From the NCBI RefSeq assembly GCF_002909485.1, contig NZ_PPXG01000003.1, positions 186,001 to 250,000 of the forward strand: 64,000 nt of DNA, written 5' to 3'. A program made the translations under genes and the position numbers. This DNA is from Stutzerimonas stutzeri. GTDB lineage: Bacteria; Pseudomonadota; Gammaproteobacteria; Pseudomonadales; Pseudomonadaceae. Below, piece by piece: positions 26,335 through 35,926 of the stretch; position 1 is the stretch's first letter, and the number at the start of each line of letters is the position of its first letter. The notes beneath the pieces are model-generated. The model was not told the DNA's origin, searched no databases, and worked only from the letters and a program-made list of their open reading frames with translations.

Positions 26335-28119
26335 CTATTTCTGCTCGCTCTGCGGCGTCACCCGCAGCACTTCTTCCATCGTTGTCAGTCCGGCGGCGAT
26401 TTTCTGCGCGCCTGAGAGGCGCAGGCTGCGCATACCGTCCTTGAAGGCCTGGCGGCGCAGGGCGACGATATCGGTATCGGCGGTGATCAGTGGTTTGATC
26501 GCGTCGTTCAGCAGCATGATCTCGTACACCCCGGCACGACCGCGGAAGCCTGTATCGCGGCATTCCAGGCAGCCCACAGCCTGCTGCGCGGTGGTTGGCA
26601 GCGGGGCATTCCATGGTCGGGTCAGTGCCGTCCAGTCATCGACGTCCAGCTGCATCGGCGCCTTGCAGTGCGGGCACAGTGTGCGCACCAGACGCTGGGC
26701 CATGACACCGAGCAGTGTGGCCTTGAGCAGGTAGTGCGGCACGCCGAGCTCCAGCAATCGGGTAATGGCACTGGGGGCGTCGTTGGTGTGCAGGGTGGAG
26801 AGCACCAGGTGACCGGTCAGCGCCGCCTGGATGGCCATCTCGGCGGTTTCCAGATCGCGGATCTCGCCAATCATGATGATGTCCGGGTCCTGCCGCATCA
26901 GTGCGCGCACGCCACTGGCGAAGGTCAGCTCGATGTTGTGCTGCACCTGCATCTGGTTGAAGGCCCCCTCGATCATCTCGATCGGGTCCTCGATGGTGCA
27001 GACGTTCACTTCCGGCGTCGCCAGCTGCTTGAGAGTGGTGTAAAGCGTGGTGGTCTTGCCCGAGCCGGTCGGCCCGGTGACAAGGATGATGCCGTTGGGT
27101 TGGCTGGTCATGCTCTGCCAGCGCCGCAGGTCGTCGGCGGAGAAGCCCAACTGGTCGAAGCCCTTGAGCAGCACCTCGGGGTCGAAGATGCGCATCACCA
27201 TCTTCTCGCCGAAGGCGGTAGGTAGCGTCGACAGGCGCAGCTCCACTTCGCCGCCTTCCGGAGTCTTGGTCTTGACCCGGCCGTCCTGCGGCTTGCGCTT
27301 CTCGGCGACGTTCATCCGGCCCAGGGATTTCAAGCGGCTGACCACTGCCATCGTCACCTGCGGCGGGAATTGATAGACGTTGTGCAGCACGCCATCGATG
27401 CGAAAGCGCACGGTGCCCTGTTCGCGCCGGGGTTCTATGTGGATATCGCTGGCGCGCTGCTGAAAGGCGTACTGGAACAGCCAGTCGACGATGTTGACGA
27501 TGTGCGAGTCGTTGGCGTCCGGCTCCTGGTCGCTGGCGCCGAGGTTGAGCAATTGCTCGAAGTTGCCGATGCCGCTGATCTTCTGGTCGGTGCCGCTGGC
27601 GCCGCTGACCGACTTGGCCAGGCGATAGAACTCCACGGTGAAGCGCTGGATGTCGGCCGGGTTGGCCACCACGCGCTTGATCGGTCGCTTCAGTACGTGG
27701 GTCAGATTGGCTTCCCAGCCATGCATGAAGGGCTGGCTGCTGGCGATGGTGACGGCGCTGCTGTCCACCGCCACGGCGAGGATGCTGTGGCGCTGGGCAA
27801 AGGCGTAGGACATCAACGGAGTGACCGCGGCCACGTCGATCTTCAACGGATCGATGCGCAGGTAAGGCTGGCCGGCGCGCTCAGCCAGCCAGACGGTCAG
27901 TGTTTCCAGGTCGAGCTTCTTGCCGGGGCGCAGCAGATCATCGAGCTGTTGCGCGGCGAGGAATTCCAGCGGGTGCTGCTGGCTGGCCACCGCACTGCGG
28001 CGTACCGTCAAGCATTGTTCGGCGCTGTCCTGAGCGACCCGCCCTTGGGCGACCAGCTCGCGCAGCAGATCGTTGAGATCGAGAGGGCGGTCCTGGGGGG
28101 GCGAGTTCAGCACGGACAT
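26335..28119 (-). CDS. GspE/PilB-family secretion ATPase, orphan
   Basis: A 594-aa cytoplasmic ATPase of the type II secretion / type IV pilus family. It has an N-terminal MshEN-like region (about 10-170), then ASDIHIEPRREQGTVRFRIDG (Asp/His box region) and Walker A GPTGSGKTT with Lys355. Next come IEDPIEM, Walker B in IIMIGEIRDLETAEMA, the His box LVLSTLHTNDA and a C-terminal four-cysteine zinc site (CPHC ... CLEC). I start at ATG 28119 after GAAGGA, and the protein then begins MSVLNSPPQ. No other secretion or pilus genes are near, so it is an orphan. As I recall, P. aeruginosa has the same gene beside the CYTH/CHAD, DUF47 and Pit genes, so the position is conserved. The machine it powers is unknown. 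Confidence 0.92.
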   Translation of the reverse strand: MSVLNSPPQDRPLDLNDLLRELVAQGRVAQDSAEQCLTVRRSAVASQQHPLEFLAAQQLDDLLRPGKKLDLETLTVWLAERAGQPYLRIDPLKIDVAAVTPLMSYAFAQRHSILAVAVDSSAVTIASSQPFMHGWEANLTHVLKRPIKRVVANPADIQRFTVEFYRLAKSVSGASGTDQKISGIGNFEQLLNLGASDQEPDANDSHIVNIVDWLFQYAFQQRASDIHIEPRREQGTVRFRIDGVLHNVYQFPPQVTMAVVSRLKSLGRMNVAEKRKPQDGRVKTKTPEGGEVELRLSTLPTAFGEKMVMRIFDPEVLLKGFDQLGFSADDLRRWQSMTSQPNGIILVTGPTGSGKTTTLYTTLKQLATPEVNVCTIEDPIEMIEGAFNQMQVQHNIELTFASGVRALMRQDPDIIMIGEIRDLETAEMAIQAALTGHLVLSTLHTNDAPSAITRLLELGVPHYLLKATLLGVMAQRLVRTLCPHCKAPMQLDVDDWTALTRPWNAPLPTTAQQAVGCLECRDTGFRGRAGVYEIMLLNDAIKPLITADTDIVALRRQAFKDGMRSLRLSGAQKIAAGLTTMEEVLRVTPQSEQK

Positions 28120-28223
28120 GGGATTCCTTCGATACGGCGGCGGAAAAGCCAAGCTTGCCGCTAAACCCCGGCGCTGTCTGCCGCCGGGGTCCAACTTTGA
28201 GCAGCCTGCGCCGGCTTTCGAGC

Positions 28224-29588
28224 TTATTTCTCCAGCTGCTTCCAGGCCTTGAGCGTCCAGACCAGGTGCGCCTGTTCGACGCGCAGTTCCAGCGCTTGCT
28301 CGTCGATGGGCTGGCGGGCCAGTTCATGCAGCTTGGCCAGCTCGCCGTACAGACGATCGACTTCCGGCAGTTCCAGCACGCTGCGGGCTAGGTGCAGCCA
28401 GACCAGCAGCCGTTCCATGCGCGGGCTCTGTTCGGCGAGGTCTTCGGGTTGCTGCTGATAGCGCGGTAGTTGCAGCGCCTTGGCCTCTTCTGCCAACAGA
28501 TGCACGAGCCACTTGCCCAGCTCGGCGGCGCCCTGCCGATCGCCACGGGCGTTGCGGCCTTCGGTCCAGCTGCGCTGCAGCAGCCACAGCGAGGCTTTGA
28601 GTGACAGCAGCCCCCAACGGGTCTGGCCAAGCTCCTCGGCGAATTGCGCCGGCGCAGCCTTGCGTACGCCTTCATCGTCCTGCCCGGCATCGACACGCGG
28701 ACGCCAGTCATGGATCAGCGCATCGAGCAGCTCACGCAGCTCACGACTGCTGGCGCGAGGGGCGGCTTGGCCGAGGCTACCGAGCAGGGCGCGCAGTTCG
28801 ATCAGCTGGTGCAGCCACTCGCCGAGCAGTTTCCAGCGGCCATTGAAGCGGTATTGCTCAGCCAGGCGCTGGCTGTTGCCGAGCAGCTGCCAGCCGAGGG
28901 CGACCACAGCATCGTCCAGTGGCGTGGTTGCGTCGAGTTCCGGTGGCGGTAGCTGCAGGCTGTAGCCGTCGGCGTCGTGCAGGCGGTAGCCGCGCTCAGC
29001 CTTGCTGATGTCGCAAGGCATAAGCGGCAGGTCGGCAGCCAGCTCGGCTGCCAGCTCCAGCAATGCTTGGGGATCGCCCTGGCGCAGCTCCAACTCCAGC
29101 TCGCAGATTTCCTCGGACTGTTTGCCAGCTTTTACCTTGCCCAGGTCCAGAGCCGCTTCGATCACCACCTTGGCGTTGCCGCGGCCCCAGGCTATCTCGG
29201 CTTTCTCGCGAACAAAATCGGTGGTGAAGATCGGTTTCAGGGTCTTCTTGTCGAGATCGGCCAGGCTGGCCGGCCAGCAATCGTCACCAAGCTTCTTGGT
29301 ATCGAGCTTGGCCTTGTCCAGGTACCAGTCCCATTCGTTGCGTTCCGACAGGCCTGCGACACTTTGACCGCGGCTCTTCAATGTCTGGATGAACTGCTCA
29401 CCGTCGCGGCGCAGGCGCAGTGCGACCCGGGCCTGAGCGAGGGCGCGATCGGCGGTGTCGTAATACTGGTTGAACAGCTCATGGCGCGACCAGCCACTCT
29501 TGTTGCGCTTCTTCAGCAGCGGATGTTCGCGCAGGGCGAGCAGGGTTTCGCGGCTGGCGCGTAGCTTGATTTCGGTTTCTTTCTGCAT
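28224..29588 (-). CDS. CYTH-CHAD protein, inorganic triphosphatase YgiF-like
   Basis: A 454-aa cytosolic protein. It starts MQKETEIKLRAS, where ETEIKL is the signature of the CYTH triphosphate-tunnel domain. Further tunnel residues lie in YYDTADRALAQARVALRLRRDG, LKSRGQ, WGRGNAKVVIEAALDLGKV and CELELEL. Residues about 210-454 are a divergent CHAD helical domain (WLHQLIELRALLGSLGQ, LRELLDALIHDWRPRVD). Together they match the E. coli YgiF class, which hydrolyses tripolyphosphate. CHAD domains bind polyphosphate. The adjacent DUF47-Pit pair supports a role in phosphate or polyphosphate metabolism. The start at ATG 29588 rather than the upstream in-frame 29639 is chosen because CYTH domains begin right after the start. 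Confidence 0.9.
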   Translation of the reverse strand: MQKETEIKLRASRETLLALREHPLLKKRNKSGWSRHELFNQYYDTADRALAQARVALRLRRDGEQFIQTLKSRGQSVAGLSERNEWDWYLDKAKLDTKKLGDDCWPASLADLDKKTLKPIFTTDFVREKAEIAWGRGNAKVVIEAALDLGKVKAGKQSEEICELELELRQGDPQALLELAAELAADLPLMPCDISKAERGYRLHDADGYSLQLPPPELDATTPLDDAVVALGWQLLGNSQRLAEQYRFNGRWKLLGEWLHQLIELRALLGSLGQAAPRASSRELRELLDALIHDWRPRVDAGQDDEGVRKAAPAQFAEELGQTRWGLLSLKASLWLLQRSWTEGRNARGDRQGAAELGKWLVHLLAEEAKALQLPRYQQQPEDLAEQSPRMERLLVWLHLARSVLELPEVDRLYGELAKLHELARQPIDEQALELRVEQAHLVWTLKAWKQLEK

Positions 29589-29664
29589 GATGCCGACTGG
29601 GTGCCTATGATGTGTTGATGTTGCAGCCTGATGACACACGGTAGCAGGCGTGATGGCCTGTCCG

Positions 29665-29670
29665 TATACT
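29665..29670 (+). promoter_or_regulatory. Candidate -10 element for the DUF47-pit operon
   Basis: TATACT lies 31 bases before the ATG of the DUF47 gene. No good -35 is present 17 bases upstream, so this is a weak assignment. I saw no clear Pho box. Confidence 0.3.
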
Positions 29671-29701
29671 TGCCGCCTCTTTCAAGCCGGGGCCTTACCC
29701 T

Positions 29702-30379
29702 ATGCCAGTCAATCCTTTCGTCAGCTTGTTCGGACGTTCGCCAATCGGCCCGATGCAACAGCATATGGCCAAGTCGCACGAATGTGCAGCGAACCTGGTA
29801 CCGCTGTTCCAAGCGGTCATGGCCGAAGACTGGGAGAAGGTCGAGCAGATTCAGCAGCAGATGGCGCAGCTGGAAAACGAGGCCGACAAGCTGAAGAAGA
29901 GTGTTCGCCAGCACCTGCCGAAAAGCCTGTTCCTGCCGGTGCCGCGTTCCGATCTGCTTGATTTGCTGAGTGTACAGGACAAGATCGCCAACCGCGCCAA
30001 GGACATCGCCGGCCTGATGCTGGGCCGTTGCATGACCATCCCGCAGGCACTGCAGCCGCAGATGCTGGCCTATGTGCAGCGCACCGTCGATGCCAGTGCC
30101 CAGGCGCTCAAGGCGCTGAAGGAGCTGGATTCGCTGCTGGAAACCGGCTTCAGCGGCCGCGAAGCCACCCTCGTCGAGAAGATGGTCGAAGAGCTCGAGG
30201 AAATCGAGCGTGAAACCGACCGTATGCAGATCACGGTTCGCCGTGCGCTGTTCCATCTGGAAAAGGATTTGCCAGCTGTCGACGTGATCTTTCTCTACAA
30301 GATCATCGAATGGATCGGTGATGTAGCCGACCGCGCCGAGCGCGTTGGCAACCGTCTGGAACAATTGCTGGCGCGCTAA
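29702..30379 (+). CDS. DUF47 / PhoU-like phosphate transport regulator (TIGR00153 family)
   Basis: A 225-aa all-helical cytosolic protein. It begins MPVNPFVSLFGRSPIGPMQQHM and shows two PhoU-like helical repeats with acidic motifs (QLENEADKLKKSVRQHLPKSLFLPVPRSDLLDLLSVQDKIANRAKDI split here between repeats, and ELEEIERETDRMQ). These E/D-rich patterns bind metal clusters in PhoU relatives. TIGR00153 proteins are nearly always encoded just before a Pit transporter, as here (38 bases), and are thought to modulate Pit activity. Confidence 0.92.
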   Translation: MPVNPFVSLFGRSPIGPMQQHMAKSHECAANLVPLFQAVMAEDWEKVEQIQQQMAQLENEADKLKKSVRQHLPKSLFLPVPRSDLLDLLSVQDKIANRAKDIAGLMLGRCMTIPQALQPQMLAYVQRTVDASAQALKALKELDSLLETGFSGREATLVEKMVEELEEIERETDRMQITVRRALFHLEKDLPAVDVIFLYKIIEWIGDVADRAERVGNRLEQLLAR

Positions 30380-30417
30380 GGCGCCAGCGTCCTTTCTGGG
30401 TTCAACAGGTAATTTTT

Positions 30418-31683
30418 ATGTCCTTTATCGCGGATTACGGCTTCGTACTCCTGGTGCTTGCCTGCATGTTCGGTTTTTTTATGGCCTGGGGCGTGGGTGC
30501 CAACGATGTGGCTAACGCCATGGGTACCTCGGTAGGCTCCCGCGCGCTGACCATCAAGCAGGCAATCGTCGTTGCGATGGTTTTCGAGTTCTGCGGTGCC
30601 TACCTGGCCGGCGGACAAGTCACCGAAACGATCAAGAGTGGCATTGTCGATGCCTCGGCCATTCCGCCGGAGTTGATGGTGCTGGGCATGATGTCGGCGC
30701 TGCTGGCAGCCGGTACCTGGTTGCTGATCGCATCGATCAAGGGCTGGCCGGTATCTACCACGCACTCCATCGTCGGTGCAGTGATCGGCTTTGCCGCCGT
30801 GGGCGTATCGATGGATGCGGTGCATTGGAGCGGCGTCGGGCCAATCGTCGCCAGCTGGGTGGTGTCGCCCATGCTATCGGGCACCATCGCCTTTGGTCTG
30901 TTCATCAGCGTGCAGCGCCTGATCATCGATACCGATGAGCCTTTCCAGAACGCCAAGCGATTCGTGCCGCTGTACATGTTCCTCACCGGCTTCATGGTCG
31001 CGCTGATGACCCTGTCCAAGGGGCTCAAACACATCGGGCTGGACCTGAGCAGCGGACAGAGCTTCATGTTGGCGGTAGGGGTGGGTGCTGCGGTAATGCT
31101 GCTAGGTATCGCTCTTCTGACGCGCATCAAAGTCGATGTGGAGGCGGACAAAGCCTTTCATTTCTCCAGTGTGGAGAAGGTCTTTGCCGTGCTGATGATC
31201 TTCACCGCCTGCTCCATGGCTTTCGCCCACGGCTCCAATGACGTGGCAAACGCGGTGGGCCCGCTGGCTGCGGTGGTCGGTGTGCTGCAGTCCGATGGTG
31301 TCGCCACCATCAGTTCCAAGTCGGCGGTACCGGGCTGGGTCCTGCTGCTGGGAGCAGTCGGTATCGTCCTCGGCTTGGCGACCTATGGTTACAAGGTGAT
31401 CGCCACCATCGGCAAGCAGATCACCGAGCTGACGCCTAGCCGCGGCTTTGCTGCCGAACTGGCCACCGCTACTACCGTGGTTGGTGCATCGGCCATCGGC
31501 CTGCCGGTTTCTACCACCCATACGCTGGTCGGTGCCGTGCTCGGTGTGGGTATCGCCCGTGGAATCGGCGCCCTGAACCTGGGCGTGGTCGGCAAGATCT
31601 TCATGTCCTGGCTGATCACCCTGCCGGTGGGCGCGGGTCTGGCTATCGTGTTCTTCCTCATTCTGCGCGCCATCTTCACCTGA
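30418..31683 (+). CDS. pit: Low-affinity inorganic phosphate transporter (Pit family)
   Basis: A 421-aa inner-membrane protein with about 10-12 membrane segments. It contains both internally duplicated PiT signatures: GVGANDVANAMGTSVGSRAL near the N-terminus and AHGSNDVANAVGPLAA in the C-terminal half. The phosphate-site partners GWPVSTTHSIVGAVIG and GLPVSTTHTLVGAVLG are also present. Pit carriers import metal-phosphate in symport with protons. It forms an operon with the DUF47 gene and ends at a strong terminator. Confidence 0.95.
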   Translation: MSFIADYGFVLLVLACMFGFFMAWGVGANDVANAMGTSVGSRALTIKQAIVVAMVFEFCGAYLAGGQVTETIKSGIVDASAIPPELMVLGMMSALLAAGTWLLIASIKGWPVSTTHSIVGAVIGFAAVGVSMDAVHWSGVGPIVASWVVSPMLSGTIAFGLFISVQRLIIDTDEPFQNAKRFVPLYMFLTGFMVALMTLSKGLKHIGLDLSSGQSFMLAVGVGAAVMLLGIALLTRIKVDVEADKAFHFSSVEKVFAVLMIFTACSMAFAHGSNDVANAVGPLAAVVGVLQSDGVATISSKSAVPGWVLLLGAVGIVLGLATYGYKVIATIGKQITELTPSRGFAAELATATTVVGASAIGLPVSTTHTLVGAVLGVGIARGIGALNLGVVGKIFMSWLITLPVGAGLAIVFFLILRAIFT

Positions 31684-31707
31684 CCGCTCGCGCAGTTCGT
31701 TGCTGCC

Positions 31708-31738
31708 GAAACGCCCCGTCGATCTGACGGGGCGTTTT
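31708..31738 (+). terminator. Rho-independent terminator after pit
   Basis: AACGCCCCGTC (31710-31720) pairs with GACGGGGCGTT (31726-31736) around a five-base loop, followed by TT. An A run precedes it. Confidence 0.85.
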
Positions 31739-31811
31739 CGTTCGTGGTCCCGCCGTGGCGCATTTCATGCTTCACTGCATGCTCTTTGCGATTGCATCAC
31801 GGAGGTGGCAG

Positions 31812-32972
31812 GTGCCCATACCCTCATTCAAGGAGCAGTTTGCTGCGCTCCTCGCGGCGCCCTCGGTCAGCTGTACGCAGCCTGGCTGGGATCAGAGCAA
31901 TCGACCGGTAATCGAGTTGCTCGCGGCCTGGCTCGGTGAGTTGGGTTTTGTCTGCGAAACGCCGGAAATCGCGCCCGGCAAGTTCAATCTGCTTGCCAGC
32001 TACGGCAGTGGTCCAGGGGGACTGGTGCTGGCTGGACACAGCGATACCGTGCCGTTCGACGCCGGGCTGTGGAAGTCCGATCCGTTAAAGCTGCGTGAGG
32101 CCGATGGCCGCTGGTACGGTCTTGGCAGCTGCGACATGAAGGGTTTTTTCGCTCTGATCATCGAGGCGGTGCGGCCGCTTTTGAGCGAGCCGTTTCGGCG
32201 CCCGCTGCTGATTCTCGCGACCTGTGACGAAGAGAGTTCGATGTCCGGCGCCCGTGCCCTGGCCGATGCCGGCCAGCCGCTGGGGCGGGCCGCTGTGATC
32301 GGCGAGCCTACCGGCCTGCGCCCGGTGCGCCTGCACAAGGGCATCATGATGGAGCGCATCGACATCCTCGGGCAGAGTGGGCATTCGTCGAACCCGGCCT
32401 ATGGTCACAGCGCACTGGAAGCCATGCACGGCGTGATCGGCGAGATGATCACGCTGCGTCGGCAGTGGCAGGCGGAATACGATAACCCGCTGTTCGACGT
32501 GCCCAAGCCGACACTCAACTTCGGCTGCATCCACGGTGGTGACAACCCCAACCGCATCTGCGGCCAGTGCGCACTGGAATTCGATCTACGCCCATTGCCA
32601 GGCATGGACCCCCAGCAGCTGCGGGCGATCATCAGCCAGCGCCTGCAGCCAGTGGCCGAGCAGCATCAGGTGAAGATCGACTTGGCGCCGCTGTTCCCCG
32701 CGGTGCCAGCCTTCGAGCAGGCGGCGGAAAGCGAGCTGGTGCGCCTGGCCGAGCGCCTCACCGGCCACCAGGCTGAGGCGGTGGCGTTTGCCACCGAAGC
32801 GCCTTATCTTCAGCAGCTTGGCTGCGAGACCCTGGTGCTGGGCCCCGGCGACATTGCCTGCGCGCACCAGCCCGATGAGTATCTACAACTCGACCGCATA
32901 GAGCCGACCATCCAGTTGCTGCGCCGGATGATCGAGCACTATTGCTTGCAGCCGCAGACTGCCCCGAACTGA
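31812..32972 (+). CDS. argE: Acetylornithine deacetylase
   Basis: A 386-aa M20-family zinc hydrolase that removes acetate from N-acetylornithine to give ornithine in arginine synthesis. Metal-site motifs are visible: LAGHSDTVPFD (first His and Asp), GLGSCDMKGFFA (bridging Asp), TCDEESSMSGAR (catalytic Glu pair), GEPTGLRPVRLHKG and, near the end, GDIACAHQPDEYLQL (last His). The GTG at 31812 is preceded by GGAGG with six bases between and gives the expected N-terminus MPIPSFKEQFAALLAAPSVS. An open extension to 31755 is not needed. argA follows 40 bases later. Confidence 0.95.
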   Translation: MPIPSFKEQFAALLAAPSVSCTQPGWDQSNRPVIELLAAWLGELGFVCETPEIAPGKFNLLASYGSGPGGLVLAGHSDTVPFDAGLWKSDPLKLREADGRWYGLGSCDMKGFFALIIEAVRPLLSEPFRRPLLILATCDEESSMSGARALADAGQPLGRAAVIGEPTGLRPVRLHKGIMMERIDILGQSGHSSNPAYGHSALEAMHGVIGEMITLRRQWQAEYDNPLFDVPKPTLNFGCIHGGDNPNRICGQCALEFDLRPLPGMDPQQLRAIISQRLQPVAEQHQVKIDLAPLFPAVPAFEQAAESELVRLAERLTGHQAEAVAFATEAPYLQQLGCETLVLGPGDIACAHQPDEYLQLDRIEPTIQLLRRMIEHYCLQPQTAPN

Positions 32973-33012
32973 CTCCATTTCCAGACGAACAGCTTCGCCA
33001 CAAAGGCTTTCC

Positions 33013-34311
33013 ATGCACGACTACGTCACCTGGCTTCGCGACTCCTCGCCCTACATCAACTCGCACCGTGATCGCACCTTCGTCGTGATGTTGCCGGGCG
33101 ATGGCGTGGAACACGCCAATTTCGCCAACATCGTTCACGATCTTGTACTGCTGCACAGTCTCGGCGTGCGTCTGGTGCTGGTATTCGGTTCACGCCCGCA
33201 GATCGAGGCGCGCCTGGCGGCAAGAGGCATCGAACCGCGATTCCACCGTGACCTGCGTGTCACCGATACGCCGACCATGGAGTGCGTGATCGACGCAGTC
33301 GGGCATATGCGCATCGCGCTGGAGGCGCGCCTGTCGATGGATATGGCCGCATCGCCCATGCAGGGTGCGCGGCTGCGCGTGGCCGGTGGCAACTTCGTCA
33401 CGGCACGCCCGATCGGCGTGCTCGATGGCGTCGACTATCACCACACCGGCGAAGTGCGGCGCATCGACCGCAAGGGCATTGGCCGGTTGCTGGACGAGCG
33501 CACAATCGTGCTGCTCTCGCCGCTAGGCTATTCACCGACCGGCGAGATCTTCAACCTGGCGTGCGAGGACGTCGCCACGCGGGCCGCTATCGATCTGCAG
33601 GCCGACAAGCTGGTGCTCTACGGCGCCGAGCCCGGATTGCTCGACGAGAGCGGCAAGCTCGTGCGAGAGCTGCGCCCGCAGCAGATCCCAGCGTACGTCG
33701 AACGGCTCGGCAGCCAGTATCAGGCCGAGCTGCTCGACGCCGCGGCGCAGGCTTGCCGTGGCGGCGTACGTCGCAGCCATGTGGTCAGCTATGCCGATAA
33801 CGGCGCTTTGCTCAACGAACTGTTCACCCGCGATGGTGGCGGCACGTTGGTGACGCAGGAGCAGTTCGAGCAGTTGCGCGAGGCGACCATCGAGGATGTT
33901 GGCGGCCTCATCGATCTGATTACGCCACTGGAGGAGCAGGGCATTCTGGTACGGCGCTCGCGCGAAGTGCTGGAGCGGGAGGTCGAGCAGTTCAGCATCG
34001 TCGAGCGCGACGGTCTGATCATCGCCTGCGCCGCGCTTTATCCGATTGCCGATTCGGATGCCGGCGAGCTGGCCTGTCTGGCGGTCAATCCGGAATACCG
34101 CCACGGTGGCCGCGGCGACGAGTTGCTGGAGCGTATCGAGGAGCGCGCGCGCAAGCTGGGGCTGAAAAAACTCATCGTCCTCACCACACGCACCGCTCAC
34201 TGGTTCCGCGAGCGTGGCTTCGAGCCGATCGACGTGGACCGCCTGCCAGCGGCGCGTGCCTCGCTGTACAACTTCCAGCGCAACTCGAAGATCTTCGAAA
34301 AACCGCTTTAA
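33013..34311 (+). CDS. argA: N-acetylglutamate synthase
   Basis: A 432-aa bifunctional-fold enzyme that makes N-acetylglutamate, the first step of arginine synthesis. The N-terminal amino-acid kinase-like domain (about 20-280) shows LVLVFGSRPQIEARLAARGI, VRRIDRKGIGRLLDE and IVLLSPLGYSPTGEIFNL. The C-terminal GNAT acetyltransferase domain (about 290-432) shows ACLAVNPEYRHGGRGDELLERIE, the acetyl-CoA pyrophosphate loop, and TTRTAHWFRERGF. The kinase-like domain is normally the arginine feedback site. Synteny argE-argA is as in pseudomonads. Confidence 0.96.
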   Translation: MHDYVTWLRDSSPYINSHRDRTFVVMLPGDGVEHANFANIVHDLVLLHSLGVRLVLVFGSRPQIEARLAARGIEPRFHRDLRVTDTPTMECVIDAVGHMRIALEARLSMDMAASPMQGARLRVAGGNFVTARPIGVLDGVDYHHTGEVRRIDRKGIGRLLDERTIVLLSPLGYSPTGEIFNLACEDVATRAAIDLQADKLVLYGAEPGLLDESGKLVRELRPQQIPAYVERLGSQYQAELLDAAAQACRGGVRRSHVVSYADNGALLNELFTRDGGGTLVTQEQFEQLREATIEDVGGLIDLITPLEEQGILVRRSREVLEREVEQFSIVERDGLIIACAALYPIADSDAGELACLAVNPEYRHGGRGDELLERIEERARKLGLKKLIVLTTRTAHWFRERGFEPIDVDRLPAARASLYNFQRNSKIFEKPL

Positions 34312-34317
34312 GCCATG

Positions 34318-34340
34318 CTGGCGGGCGTTGCGCCCGCCAG
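34318..34340. terminator. Stem-loop between convergent argA and gshA
   Basis: CTGGCGGGCG (34318-34327) and CGCCCGCCAG (34331-34340) form a perfect 10-bp stem with a tight loop. It lies in the 37-base gap between two converging genes. No T tract follows on either strand, so it may act as a weak or rho-assisted terminator for both. Confidence 0.5.
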
Positions 34341-34348
34341 GGCTGCGC

Positions 34349-35926
34349 TCAGAGGCTGAGGCTGCGCTGGTACTCGACGACGAAACTGTCGAAATCCAGC
34401 TCGTCCGCCGCTTCCATGTCCGCCTGGCGTTGCAGCGATTGGTGTGCAGCGGATTCGAACTGGTCCAGCTCGCTGACACTCGGCGCCCGGCTGCGGAAGT
34501 AGTCAGCGTGGGCCAGGGTTTGACGCATGGAGAACTGGCTGAAGCTTTCTCCGCTGCGGCGCAGTTCGTCGAGTACGCGGGCCGACGGCGTAAGGCTGCT
34601 GTCAGCGACCTTGGCGCGCTGCTCGGCAAGCGCCTCGACATGCTGCGAATCGCCATGGCTGCGGTCGAGGACGGCGGCAACCTGGCCGATCTCGTCGAGC
34701 AACTGGTTGGCCCAGTCACTGAGCAGGACATCCCCACTACAGCGCTGTAATTTGAGCCCGGGACGGCGGCCTTCCTTGACTACCTTGAGGAAGTTGTCGG
34801 TAGCTGCGCCACATTCGCCATCGGCCAGGCAGGGGCTATCGTCCAGAGCACAGAACAGCAGGAAGGCGTCGAGAAAGCGCGCCTCGCTGAGGTCGATGCC
34901 CAATGGCAGGTACGGGTTGATATCCAGGCAACGCACTTCGATGTACTGAATGCCGCGTGCCCGCAGCGCCTGCAACGGCCGCTCGCCAGTGGCGGTGACG
35001 CGCTTCGGGCGGATATTGGAGTAGTACTCGTTTTCGATCTGCAGCACGTTGGTGTTGAGCTGCTGCCAGTTGCCTGCGGCGTCCTTGGTGCCCAACGCCT
35101 CGTAAGGCGCATAAGGCGTGGAGACCGCGCGGAAGAGGCTTTCGGTGTAGCTTTCTAGGTTGTCGTAGCAGGGGGTGAGCCCGGCCTGGGCATTGTTCTG
35201 ATAGCCCAGATCGCTCATGCGCAGGCTGGTGGCATACGGCAGGTACAGGGTGTCGGCGTCGAGTGCTTCGAGCTGGTGCTGGCGACCGCGCAGAAAGCCG
35301 GCATCCAGCGCCGGCGACGCGCCGAACAGATACATCAGCAGCCAGCTGTAGCGACGGAAGTTGCGAATCACGCCGATATAGCGCGTCGAGCGGTAGTCCT
35401 GCGCCGAGCGGGTATCGCCATCATCGGCCTGTAGCACCGGCCACAACGCCTCGGGAAGCGAGAAGTTGTAGTGAATGCCGGCGATGCACTGCATGGTTTT
35501 GCCGTAGCGCAGGGCCAGGCCTTGGCGGTAAACGTGCTTGAGCCGGCCGATGTTCGAGCTGCCGTATTCGGCGATCGGGATATCCGCCTCGGCCGGCAGC
35601 GGGCAGGGCATCGACGGGCTCCAGAGAAACTCGTCGCCAAGCTTGGCGTAGGTGAAGCGGTGAATGGCTTCAAGCTCAGCCAGCGTGTTGTTCGGGTCCT
35701 GGTCGGTGCCAGTGATGAACTCCAGCAGCGCCTCCGAATAATCAGTGGTGATCTGCGGGTGAGTCAGGGCAGAGCCCAGTGCAGCGGGGTGCGGGGTCAT
35801 CGCCAGCTGGCCGCGAGCGTCGACGCGCAGGCATTCACGTTCGATCCCGTGCAGGCATTGGCTGAGCAGCGGCAGATGGGAAGGCTCGGCCAGCAACGCC
35901 AGGCGGTGGGAGAGAAGTGCGCTCAA
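34349..35926 (-). CDS. gshA: Glutamate-cysteine ligase
   Basis: A 525-aa enzyme (gamma-proteobacterial GshA type) that joins L-glutamate and L-cysteine with ATP, the first step of glutathione synthesis. Recognisable segments are [87 protein letters not shown] and [18 protein letters not shown]. The start is a TTG at 35926 with AAGGA nine bases upstream, giving the family N-terminus [12 protein letters not shown]. The frame is open back to 36010 but that extension looks non-coding. The length agrees with the usual 520-530 aa. Confidence 0.94.
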   Translation of the reverse strand: MSALLSHRLALLAEPSHLPLLSQCLHGIERECLRVDARGQLAMTPHPAALGSALTHPQITTDYSEALLEFITGTDQDPNNTLAELEAIHRFTYAKLGDEFLWSPSMPCPLPAEADIPIAEYGSSNIGRLKHVYRQGLALRYGKTMQCIAGIHYNFSLPEALWPVLQADDGDTRSAQDYRSTRYIGVIRNFRRYSWLLMYLFGASPALDAGFLRGRQHQLEALDADTLYLPYATSLRMSDLGYQNNAQAGLTPCYDNLESYTESLFRAVSTPYAPYEALGTKDAAGNWQQLNTNVLQIENEYYSNIRPKRVTATGERPLQALRARGIQYIEVRCLDINPYLPLGIDLSEARFLDAFLLFCALDDSPCLADGECGAATDNFLKVVKEGRRPGLKLQRCSGDVLLSDWANQLLDEIGQVAAVLDRSHGDSQHVEALAEQRAKVADSSLTPSARVLDELRRSGESFSQFSMRQTLAHADYFRSRAPSVSELDQFESAAHQSLQRQADMEAADELDFDSFVVEYQRSLSL

